Source: an uncultured Atopobiaceae bacterium
GTDB lineage: Bacteria; Actinomycetota; Coriobacteriia; Coriobacteriales; Atopobiaceae
NCBI GenBank assembly: GCA_944320975.1
Contig: CALUJM010000006.1
Coordinates: 54,995 to 118,994, forward strand
Length of the DNA: 64,000 bases
Reading direction: 5' to 3'
The notes beneath the pieces were generated by a model. That model was not told the origin of the DNA, did not search any database, and saw only the letters and a list, made by a program, of their open reading frames with translations. This document shows, piece by piece, positions 57,719 through 64,000 of this stretch. Both the position numbers and the translations under genes were made by a program. The first letter of the stretch is position 1; each line of letters begins with the position of its first letter.

Positions 57719-58648
57719 ATGAACATCAGGCAGCTCGTCTTTTTCTGCCGCGCGGCGCGCTCGGGGAGCTTCTCCGTCGCCGCGCGCGAGGAGGGCGTCT
57801 CCGTTCAGGCCGTCTCCAAGTCGATTCACGAGCTCGAGGAGGAGGTCGGCGGGCAGCTGTTCGTCCGCTCGGGCCGCGGGATGCGCCTCACCCCTCTGGG
57901 GAGGACGCTCCTCGAGCCCGCCCTCAAGACGGTCGAGAGCTTTGACTCCGTCGAGCACGCCGCGGCGTCGTGGCGGGAGGCGTCGCCGCGAGACGACCTC
58001 AGGCTCGCGCTCGTCACCCCGCCGTTCTCAAAGCACGAGTTCATCTGCGGCATCATCGCACGCCTCATGACGCACTCGCTCGGGGTGGAGACGCAGCTCT
58101 CCGTCTGCGTCGGCGAGAGCGCGCTGACGCGCCTGCGCGCCGGCACCCTCGACGCCCTCTTCACGATCGGCAGGCTGGACGCTCCGGGCTGCAGCTGCGT
58201 TCAAATCGGCACCGTCATGCCCGGCGTGTTCCTGGGAAGGCACCATCCTCTGCGCGGCAAGAGCCCCCTGACCTTTGCCGACCTCGAGCCCTACCCCGCC
58301 CTCTGGTCCGACGAGATCGACGGGTTCGGCGAGACGATTCTCACCGCCTGCATCAAACACGGCCTTGCTTCGCCTCTCGAGAGCATCAAGACCAACGAGG
58401 AGGTGGTCGACTTCCTCGAGAACCGCAACGGCTACATCATGGGCGTCAACCTGAAGGCGCTCAGCATCGTCCCCTTTGCCACGATGCACGGCATCGACCC
58501 CGCAGAGGCGCCTACGGTCCCCGTGTGCCTCGTGATGCTCGACGAGCCGCAGCGCCCCGAGGTCGCGCATCTCAATCAGTTTGCGCAGAGCGAGTTCTCG
58601 TTCATGAAGCGGCTGCTCAACTCAGAAAAGACAGTGACCGGCTACTAG
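57719..58648 (+). CDS. LysR-family transcription regulator
   Basis: A 309-residue regulator: NIRQLVFFCRAARSGSFSVAAREEGVSVQAVSKSIHELEEEVGG holds the helix-turn-helix (shown in part as the family's opening), followed by an effector domain. Divergent from the CmpB-lipase operon, which it may control; the 203-base gap between them must hold both promoters. ATG after GGAGGAAGGC. Confidence 0.93.
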   Translation: MNIRQLVFFCRAARSGSFSVAAREEGVSVQAVSKSIHELEEEVGGQLFVRSGRGMRLTPLGRTLLEPALKTVESFDSVEHAAASWREASPRDDLRLALVTPPFSKHEFICGIIARLMTHSLGVETQLSVCVGESALTRLRAGTLDALFTIGRLDAPGCSCVQIGTVMPGVFLGRHHPLRGKSPLTFADLEPYPALWSDEIDGFGETILTACIKHGLASPLESIKTNEEVVDFLENRNGYIMGVNLKALSIVPFATMHGIDPAEAPTVPVCLVMLDEPQRPEVAHLNQFAQSEFSFMKRLLNSEKTVTGY

Positions 58649-58716
58649 CGGCCACCGTCTCTCAAACCCACGTTCTTCTCGCCCGCCAGAGGCGGCCGGC
58701 CTGTGGTCCTTCTCGC

Positions 58717-59712
58717 CTAGGCGGCGGCGCCCTCCTGCTCCGCACGACCGAGGGCCTTCTTGAAGCCCTTGGACATGCCGGAGAGCTTCTCGTAGACGTC
58801 GACCTGCGGCGTGTCCGCGCGGCCGGCCTCGATGTAGCGGCGCATGACGGAGACGAGGATGTAGGGCTTCACGAAGGCGCCGTGCAGGCCGCTCCACAGC
58901 ACCAGCGCGATGACGGCGCAGAGCACGATCAGCGAGGTGCCAGCGGGCACAGCGGTGCCATCCTCGAGCGTGGCGGCGGCGTCGATGTCGGCGAGCACGG
59001 CCGTCAGCGGCTCGATGGATCCCAGCAGCAGGTAGGCCACGCCGAAGAAGGCACCGCCGATGAGGGCGAGCGACACGATGGTGATGGCGATGACCTTGGC
59101 GGAGTTCTTCATGAGCGTCTTCCAGTTCTGGAAGTAGATCACGGCGCCGTCGCAGGTGCTCTTGAACGCCGACTGCTCCTTGTGGAGGAAGACCCAGCCC
59201 AGGCTGCAGTAGTTGAGGTACTCGAGCACCACGCTCACGACCGTGGAGACAATGCTGGCGATGATCGAGGCGGGACCGGTGGTGTTGTCACCGTCGATGC
59301 CGCGTGCCAGGGCGTTCATGCCGGAGGAAATCTCGTTGGTGATTGCCCTGGTGACGCTCCACAGGCCGTAGTAGATGCTCGCCGTGGCAAAGCGGCTCCT
59401 CACGGCCTGCTTGCCCGCCGCGTAGACGTTGTCGGGGAGCTCGCCGTTGGCGACGCCCTCGGTGATCATGGCGACCTGGCCGGCCGTGAGCAGGTAGCCG
59501 CCGTAGTGGGCGATCAGGTAGAAGGCGATGAGCGCGACGATGAACGCGACGCCCGTCGCGGCGAGCTGCACGACCTCGTCGAGACCCGCAAGACCAGTGG
59601 CGACGAAGGTGATCAGCGGCAGGGCGACCAGCATGATGACGCACAGGATGGTCCGCACGAGGCGCATGACGGAGAACTTCAGCGTGCGGCGGTAGATCTC
59701 GGAGTTCTTCAC
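58717..59712 (-). CDS. Membrane protein of unknown function (331 aa)
   Basis: A 331-residue protein with six or so helices. The pattern (LVALPLITFVATGLAGLDE, LEYLNYCSLGWVFLHKEQSA, FKSTCDGAVIYFQNWKTLMKNS) is shared among actinobacterial and clostridial membrane proteins without a named function, with some likeness to DUF4013/glycerophosphoryl membrane families. GTG at 59712 follows GAAAGGACCACC. Two copies of GTYCTTCTCG lie in the 68-base gap before the LysR stop. Confidence 0.78.
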   Translation of the reverse strand: MKNSEIYRRTLKFSVMRLVRTILCVIMLVALPLITFVATGLAGLDEVVQLAATGVAFIVALIAFYLIAHYGGYLLTAGQVAMITEGVANGELPDNVYAAGKQAVRSRFATASIYYGLWSVTRAITNEISSGMNALARGIDGDNTTGPASIIASIVSTVVSVVLEYLNYCSLGWVFLHKEQSAFKSTCDGAVIYFQNWKTLMKNSAKVIAITIVSLALIGGAFFGVAYLLLGSIEPLTAVLADIDAAATLEDGTAVPAGTSLIVLCAVIALVLWSGLHGAFVKPYILVSVMRRYIEAGRADTPQVDVYEKLSGMSKGFKKALGRAEQEGAAA

Positions 59713-59819
59713 GGTGGTCCTTTCACGGTGTTCGGAAAAGAAAATGAACCGGCATACCCTACCAGCCGCGTCCGTCGGAGCGAGCGAGAAAGCACTAATG
59801 TCATCCGTAAGTGGAGCAA

Positions 59820-59946
59820 TGTGACAATGAGGACGTGCTGAACGGGGTGTGACAATTAGGACAGGTTGAATTGTCACACGAGTGCGGTGTGACAATTCAA
59901 CCTGTCCTAATTGTCACACCCCGTTCAGCCCGTCCTCATTGTCACA
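59820..59946. repeat. 127-bp palindrome, GTGACAATTAGGACAGG family
   Basis: TGTGACAATGAGGACG outer arm, AACGGGGTGTGACAATTAGG, then complement; arms about 60 bases around GAGTGCGG. Same core as 2296 and 43999. It fills the gap between divergent genes, so both promoters must overlap it. Confidence 0.94.
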
Positions 59947-59957
59947 GGGAGGCTCTC

Positions 59958-60710
59958 ATGACCAGCATCGCCATCGTCACCGGCGCGTCGTCCGGGCTCG
60001 GCGCGGAGATAGTCCGCCAGCTCGCCGAGGGCGCCTTCGGCCCGCTCGACCAGATCTGGGCCGTCTCGCGGCGCGCCGAGCGCACGAGCCCGCGCGTCCG
60101 GCCGTTCGCGCTCGACCTCACGGACCCGGCGTCGTTCGACGTCCTGGAGGCCGCGCTCGCCGAGACGCCCGGTGCCCGTGTGGTCCTTCTCGTCAACAAC
60201 GCCGGCTTTGGAACCTTCGGCGACTTCGCGGACATGCCCGCGCGCGACAACGCGGACATGGTGCGCCTGCTCATGCTGGCGCCCGTGGAGCTCACGTACC
60301 GCGCGCTGCCGTACATGGCGGCCGGGTCGCGCATCCTCAACGTGGCGAGCGTGGCCGCCTTCATGCCGCAGCCGGGGCTCGCCACCTACTCCGCGTCCAA
60401 GCGCTTCGTGCTCGACCTCTCCCGCGCACTCGACGCCGAGCTCGGGCCCGTAGACATCCACGTGACCGCCCTCTGCCCCAAGTTCATGCGCACGGGGTTT
60501 CTCGACCATCCGGGCGCGGACGACGTCGCCGCGCGGATGTCGCGCCTCACCGGCTTCGAGGACGTGAAGCACGTGGCGGAGCGCGGGCTCAGGGCGGCGC
60601 GAGAAGGACGCGCGCTCTGTATCCCGTCGGCTGACATGCAGGCGCTCTACGTGGCGACCAAGGTGCTTCCGTACCCGCTCGCGCTCGCTGTGGAGCGCGC
60701 GCTGCTGTAG
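59958..60710 (+). CDS. Short-chain dehydrogenase/reductase
   Basis: A 250-residue SDR. Cofactor motif TGASSGLG (8-15), NNAG (80-83), and catalytic S131, Y144, K148 (YSASK) are all present. It resembles YqjQ/DltE-like oxidoreductases; the substrate is unknown. ATG at 59958 follows AGGGAGGCTCTC, the first bases of which abut the palindrome's right end. Confidence 0.94.
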   Translation: MTSIAIVTGASSGLGAEIVRQLAEGAFGPLDQIWAVSRRAERTSPRVRPFALDLTDPASFDVLEAALAETPGARVVLLVNNAGFGTFGDFADMPARDNADMVRLLMLAPVELTYRALPYMAAGSRILNVASVAAFMPQPGLATYSASKRFVLDLSRALDAELGPVDIHVTALCPKFMRTGFLDHPGADDVAARMSRLTGFEDVKHVAERGLRAAREGRALCIPSADMQALYVATKVLPYPLALAVERALL

Positions 60711-60725
60711 AGTCGCAGCAACACC

Positions 60726-60851
60726 CCAGGTGCCTGATTTCCGCCATCTGCGTACCGTGGTGCCTGATTTCCGCCATATGCGTAAAATCGGAACCAAAAT
60801 GCGGTCATATGCGTGTCCCTCACACGCATATGACGCGATTCCGGCACCTGG
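60726..60851. repeat. 126-bp palindrome CCAGGTGCCTGATTT family
   Basis: Outer CCAGGTGCC and GGCACCTGG. The left arm has a tandem doubling of GGTGCCTGATTTCCGCCAT; the right arm has the complement of CATATGCG once. Sister of 54737. Lies between the SDR stop and the next start. Confidence 0.9.
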
Positions 60852-60881
60852 CAAAACGTCACGCCGCGGAAAGGGGCGCGC

Positions 60882-61898
60882 ATGGCCGAGAAGAACGTCC
60901 GCTGGGGCATCGTCGGCGCGGGGCGCATTGCCCACCGCTTCGCACGAAGCCTCGCGCACGAGCCGCATTCCGAGCTCGTCGCCATCAGCTGCCGCTCCGC
61001 CGGGCGCGCGGCTGCCTTTGCCGCAGAGCACGGCGTGCCGGAGGAAGGCACGTTCTCCGACGAGGGCCTCGGGGGCGTGGCGGGCGCCGCCCACGCCGCC
61101 CTTCTCGCCCGGCCCGACGTCGATGCCGTCTACCTGGCGCTCCCCCACGGGATGCACCTCACCTGGGCCGTCGCCGCGCTGCGCGCCGGCAAGGCGGTCC
61201 TCTGCGAGAAGCCCGCGTGCGCGAGTGCGGCGGAGACGCGGGCGCTCGTCGACGCGGCGCGAACGGAAGGTGCCCTTCTCATGGAGGCCATGAAGACGCG
61301 CTTCACCCCGCTCTACCGGCGCGTCCGCGAGCTGGTGGCCGAAGGCGCCATCGGGGAGCTCATGCGCGTTGAGGCGCTTTTGGAGAACGATATGGGCGAC
61401 CGCATCGCGCGCGGCGACGACTACATGTCCGACCCCGCGGCGGGCGGCATCCTGCTGGACTCCGGCATCTACTGCGCTGCGTGGATCGACGACTACCTGC
61501 CCGGCCCGTACGAGGTGGTATCCGCGCATGCCCGCTGGGACCACGGCATCGACTGCTTCGTGGACGCCGAGCTCACGCTGGACGCAAAGGGCGAGAAGAC
61601 CGCGCGCCTGGTCACCGCCGCGGACACCGCCGGCCCGCGCACCGCGACGCTCGTGGGCACCGCCGGCAAGATCGTGGTCGAGGACATGCACCGCCCGCAG
61701 CGCGCCGTCCTTCTCGCCGACGGGGCCGAGCCCGTGGAGCTGGACGTCCCCTACCCCGTGGACGACCTCTACGACCAGATCGCGCACTTCACAGACCTGC
61801 TGCGCGCCGGGCTCACGGAGTCGCCCGTCATGTCGCTCGCAGCAACGCTGCGCTGCGCGGAGCTCCTCGACGCCGCGCGCGCCAAGATTGCCGCGTAG
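60882..61898 (+). CDS. Gfo/Idh/MocA-family oxidoreductase
   Basis: A 338-residue NAD(P)-dependent oxidoreductase: WGIVGAGRIAHRFARSL is the Rossmann motif and VLCEKPACASAAETRAL carries the EKP motif. The C-terminal domain has GGILLDSGIYCAAWIDDYLPG. These enzymes oxidise sugars, inositols or dihydrodiols. ATG after GAAAGGGGCGCGC; codons 3-6 contain GAGAAGAACG. Confidence 0.93.
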   Translation: MAEKNVRWGIVGAGRIAHRFARSLAHEPHSELVAISCRSAGRAAAFAAEHGVPEEGTFSDEGLGGVAGAAHAALLARPDVDAVYLALPHGMHLTWAVAALRAGKAVLCEKPACASAAETRALVDAARTEGALLMEAMKTRFTPLYRRVRELVAEGAIGELMRVEALLENDMGDRIARGDDYMSDPAAGGILLDSGIYCAAWIDDYLPGPYEVVSAHARWDHGIDCFVDAELTLDAKGEKTARLVTAADTAGPRTATLVGTAGKIVVEDMHRPQRAVLLADGAEPVELDVPYPVDDLYDQIAHFTDLLRAGLTESPVMSLAATLRCAELLDAARAKIAA

Positions 61899-61909
61899 GG
61901 CTGCCGACC

Positions 61910-62001
61910 GTTCTTGTCCCCTCCAGAGGACAAGAACAGGTCCCGGAGGCTCCGATTTGCCATCGCGGCGACCGTTCTTGTCCCCTCCAGAGGACAAGAA
62001 C
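61910..62001. repeat. Two GTTCTTGTCC hairpins
   Basis: Two identical stems GTTCTTGTCC (61910 and 61974) with GGACAAGAAC (61928 and 61992), 64 bases apart; each is flanked by GACC. Same family as 48986. They lie after the oxidoreductase gene. The remaining gap to 62115 shows no gene. Confidence 0.9.
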
Positions 62002-62115
62002 GCCGCCGGCCCCTCAACCAACGGCGCACGCGGCCTTCAGGCCCCTGAAACGGCGCGACAGCAGGTACCCTAGAGGGGTAAACGCGCGCATCGCGCACGA
62101 TCCGAAAGGAAGAAC

Positions 62116-62412
62116 ATGGACGTTCAGGACATCATCTCCCAGGTCTCCGCGGCTCTCGCCGACGCCCCCGAGAAGCTCCAGGGCCTCGTCTCCGACCCCA
62201 AGGGCACCATCGAGGAGCTCACCGGCCACGAGCTCGGCGACATCGACCCCTCCGAGATCGTCGACGGCATCAAGAGCCACATCGCCGAGGGCGGCCTCGA
62301 CCTCGGCGGCCTCGACCTCGGCAACATCACCGAGGGCCTTGGCGACGCACTCGAGAACAGCCCGCTCGGCGGCATCGCCGACACCATCGGCGGCCTCTTC
62401 GGCAAGAAGTAG
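62116..62412 (+). CDS. Small acidic protein (98 aa)
   Basis: An acidic, Gly/Leu-rich protein, MDVQDIISQVSAALADAPEK ... with GGLDLGGLDLGN repeats and LGGIADTIGGLFGKK at the end. The helical start and Gly-rich amphipathic tail are seen in conserved small actinobacterial proteins without known role. ATG after GAAAGGAAGAAC. Confidence 0.78.
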   Translation: MDVQDIISQVSAALADAPEKLQGLVSDPKGTIEELTGHELGDIDPSEIVDGIKSHIAEGGLDLGGLDLGNITEGLGDALENSPLGGIADTIGGLFGKK

Positions 62413-62436
62413 GACGAGAAGGGCTGAGCCCTCACT

Positions 62437-62600
62437 TCTCGGCATTTCACAGGTTTCGGCCCGCACTTATCCAGTGCGGGCCGTCGCGCACTTGTTGGGG
62501 GCACTTGCTGCCATCGCACGAGTGGACGCCCACACCTGAGGGGCGCAGGCGTCAAAACCGCCCGCACTTCTCGCCCGCGCTCATGAGTGCGGGCACCGCA
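62437..62600. repeat. AAGTGCGGG hairpin cluster, second locus
   Basis: GCCCGCACT (62459) pairs with AGTGCGGGC (62473-62481), and CCCGCACT (62561) with AGTGCGGG (62586-62593). Partial copies lie at 62432 and 62487-62505. Shares AAAACCGCCCGCACT with the cluster at 25825. The 246-base gap holds no gene. Confidence 0.85.
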
Positions 62601-62658
62601 ACGGACCGCCCCGTCCGGGTAGAATGGACGCATCCGCTACGTCGTGAGAGGGGCAGCC

Positions 62659-63324
62659 ATGAGCCTGAGCCTGGAGAACGTCCGCGTGTACACCCAGAGC
62701 GCCATCCGCATCGAGGGGGCGCACGGCACCGTGGCCTACCTCGACCCCTTCTCGCTCACCGACGCCGAGGCGGCGCACGACGCGGACTACGTGCTGATCA
62801 CCCACGCCCACTACGACCATCTCTCGCCCGAGGACTATGCGCGCGTGGCGGGCGAGAAGACCGTGGTCGTGGCGCCGGCGAGCATGGCGGGCGAGATCGC
62901 GGGGCTGGGCGCTGCCGCTACGCACCTCATGGCCGCGGGCGAGAAGATCGAGCTCCCCGGGCTGACCGTGGAGGCCGTTCCCGCCTACAACGTGGAGCCC
63001 GAGCGGCTGGCCATGCATCCGCAGGCCAACGGTTGGCTCGGCTACGTGATCACCCTCGACGGCGAGCCCACACGCTACTACGTCTCCGGCGACACGGACC
63101 AGAACGCCGACAACGAGGCCGTGAGCTGCGACGTTGCGCTCGTGCCCATCGGCGGCACCTACACCTGCGACCCGCGCCAGGCGGCGGCCTTCGTGAACAC
63201 GCTGCGCCCGGCCGTCGTGGTGCCCACCCACTATGGCAGCATCGTCGGCACCTACGACGACTTCGACGCCTTCGCCGCCGCGGTTGACCCCGCCATCGCC
63301 GTCGTCCGCAAGCTCGAGCGATGA
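62659..63324 (+). CDS. Metal-dependent MBL-fold hydrolase (UlaG-like)
   Basis: A 221-residue enzyme: VLITHAHYDHLSPEDYARV is the HxHxDH motif; YYVSGDTDQNADNEAV and PTHYGSIVGTYDD give the later ligands. It matches the UPF0173/UlaG-like group of broad hydrolases. ATG at 62659 after GAGAGGGGCAGCC; an upstream GTG at 62644 is less likely. The TGA stop is in the palindrome at 63321. Confidence 0.92.
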   Translation: MSLSLENVRVYTQSAIRIEGAHGTVAYLDPFSLTDAEAAHDADYVLITHAHYDHLSPEDYARVAGEKTVVVAPASMAGEIAGLGAAATHLMAAGEKIELPGLTVEAVPAYNVEPERLAMHPQANGWLGYVITLDGEPTRYYVSGDTDQNADNEAVSCDVALVPIGGTYTCDPRQAAAFVNTLRPAVVVPTHYGSIVGTYDDFDAFAAAVDPAIAVVRKLER

Positions 63325-63351
63325 TGAAAAGGGACAGTCCCTTTTCATCAT
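63321..63351. repeat. 31-bp palindrome carrying the MBL stop codon
   Basis: Perfect ATGATGAAAAGGGACAG and complement; the TGA at 63322-63324 ends the MBL gene. It lies 16 bases before the next start. Confidence 0.94.
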
Positions 63352-63367
63352 TTCGCGGGAGATCAAC

Positions 63368-63856
63368 ATGTTTGGAAAGGCAGAGACAGTAGCGCTGCTT
63401 GACCAGGCTGGCATTGCCTACGAGCTCTACGAGCACGAGGCGGTCTTCACCGTGGAGCAGGCGCACGCCGCGGACATCCCCCACCCCGAGCTCGGCGCCA
63501 AGAACCTCTTCCTGCGGGACGACAAGCACCGCGCGTACTACCTCGTCTGCCTGCCGGACGAGAAGGACGTCTCGCTGCGAGAGGTCCAGGGGCGGTTGGG
63601 CTCGCGCCGCCTCTCGTTTGCGAGCGAGAAGGACCTGCGCTCGATGCTCGGCCTCGTGCCGGGCTCCGTCACGCCGCTCGGCGCGCTGAACGACGTCGAG
63701 CATCGCGTGGAGGTCGTGATCGACCAGGAGCTCGTCGGCGCCGGGCACGTGACCGTGCACCCATGCGACAACACCGCGACCGTCCTTCTCGCCACCACGG
63801 ACCTGATTGCGCTGCTGCGCGAGCACGGCTGCACCGTGCGCGTTGTCGACCTGTAG
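63368..63856 (+). CDS. YbaK/ProX-type prolyl-tRNA editing domain protein
   Basis: A 162-residue stand-alone editing domain that clears mischarged tRNA, probably Ala-tRNA(Pro). LLDQAGIAYELYEHEAVFTVEQA, LGAKNLFLRDDKHRAYYLVCLPDEKDV and MLGLVPGSVTPLGALNDVEH follow the ProX (PrdX/YbaK) pattern, including the catalytic lysine region GAKNLFL. ATG after GCGGGAGATC. Confidence 0.93.
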   Translation: MFGKAETVALLDQAGIAYELYEHEAVFTVEQAHAADIPHPELGAKNLFLRDDKHRAYYLVCLPDEKDVSLREVQGRLGSRRLSFASEKDLRSMLGLVPGSVTPLGALNDVEHRVEVVIDQELVGAGHVTVHPCDNTATVLLATTDLIALLREHGCTVRVVDL

Positions 63857-63865
63857 CGCCCCGTT

Positions 63866-63892
63866 AATTCGAGACGCAGAGCGTCTCGAATT
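63866..63892. terminator. Hairpin terminator after the editing gene
   Basis: AATTCGAGACGC, loop AGA, GCGTCTCGAATT, closely followed by a second stem GTGCACTCAC...GTGCAC and TTTTT (63911-63915). Confidence 0.85.
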
Positions 63893-63951
63893 GTGCACTC
63901 ACTGCGTGCACTTTTTGACGCGCTGGGGGTCCGGACGTTTTCTTGGACGGC

Positions 63952-64000
63952 CTAGGCCGCGAGCCCGAGCCGCCCCCTCCTCCCCGCTATCGTGTCGTAC
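63952..64000 (-). CDS. Possible C-terminus of a gene entering from the right edge
   Basis: Reading inward from the right edge on the minus strand gives YDTIAGRRGRLGLAA and a TAG at 63954. The codons look coding-like and the terminator at 63866 lies just beyond. With only 15 residues no function can be given. Confidence 0.25.
   Translation of the reverse strand, partial: YDTIAGRRGRLGLAA

Larger units (their letters stand above)
1..64000. other. Dispersed 10-mer GTYCTTCTCG, about 75 copies
   Basis: The word GTYCTTCTCG or its complement CGAGAARGAC recurs through the whole window, roughly 39 forward and 35 reverse copies by eye. Examples forward: 1293, 4537, 6497, 8689, 10780, 14465, 16502, 19615, 21540, 25384, 28431, 37887, 44697, 53048, 61707, 63780. 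Examples reverse: 5008, 7632, 8848, 11503, 16537, 22500, 29455, 34240, 42130, 50368, 60888, 63562. In coding DNA it is read as Val-Leu-Leu-Ala/Gly or Glu-Lys-Asp/Asn; the T form dominates between genes. Equal strand use argues against a polar motif. Role unknown; uptake-sequence-like by inference. Confidence 0.85.

Noticed and set aside
1..64000. GTYCTTCTCG as a Chi-like or KOPS-like polar motif
   Set aside because: Copies are split about evenly between strands over the whole window, without the bias these signals need.

Overview
The window is high-GC (about two thirds G+C by eye), densely coding DNA with strong Shine-Dalgarno sites, frequent GTG starts and mostly single-gene or short-operon organisation. 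The gene set (ECF vitamin transporter with a DUF4430 lipoprotein, LPxTG surface protein, TetM-like GTPase, DUF362 and flavodoxin proteins, AEC and MFS carriers, cyclophilin-like proteins, relics of an AAA ATPase) fits an anaerobic Coriobacteriia actinobacterium of the Olsenella/Atopobium kind. That assignment is inference from gene style; no rRNA or tRNA gene is present to anchor it.

Layout. 0-7.6 kb: end of a PLP aminotransferase, YebC/PmpR, a split ECF transporter (S component; fused A-A' ATPase; T component; DUF4430 lipoprotein), an SGNH hydrolase and a 39-codon scrap of an old-yellow-enzyme gene. 7.7-18.3 kb: a 1033-residue sortase-anchored surface protein, Ca/Na antiporter, ketopantoate reductase-like enzyme, small kinase-like NTPase, methyltransferase, PH-domain protein, MFS carrier under a LacI-type operator, VanZ-RDD fusion and GNAT. 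18.3-26.9 kb: divergent TetM-like GTPase and ABC-F protein, a two-component pair whose kinase lacks its ATPase domain, SdpI-like protein, CorA-like channel, GNAT, MBL hydrolase. 27-38.7 kb: a redox and detoxification stretch (AEC carrier, aldo-keto reductase, CMD-cupin fusion, two cyclophilin-like proteins, LysR, four flavodoxin-type genes of which one is frameshifted, DUF362 lipoprotein, flavin reductase, iron alcohol dehydrogenase, TetR) with one AAA-ATPase pseudogene. 38.8-50.2 kb: cell-wall amidase with binding repeats, XRE regulator pair, Nudix, MBL, universal stress protein, TetR, radical SAM protein, EamA carrier, esterase, DUF389. 50.2-53.8 kb: a complete iron/heme/corrinoid-type ABC importer. 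53.8-64 kb: CHAD protein, lipase plus CmpB-family membrane protein, LysR, SDR, oxidoreductase, small acidic protein, MBL and a YbaK/ProX-type editing protein.

Two signals run across all of this. First, a 10-mer GTYCTTCTCG (complement CGAGAARGAC) occurs roughly 75 times on both strands, in genes and between them, sometimes as inverted pairs in hairpins; by chance well under one copy is expected. Its density and layout resemble the DNA uptake sequences of Neisseriaceae and Pasteurellaceae. Second, more than 25 perfect or near-perfect intergenic palindromes, several families sharing a GGGAC/GGACAG core, sit mostly at gene ends; many supply the stop codons of the flanking genes, and several have run into coding sequence (EcfT, SGNH hydrolase, TetR, and an in-frame block at the start of an ABC ATPase). 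Together these suggest a genome shaped by a scattered short motif and by REP-like palindromes whose mobilising enzyme is not in the window.
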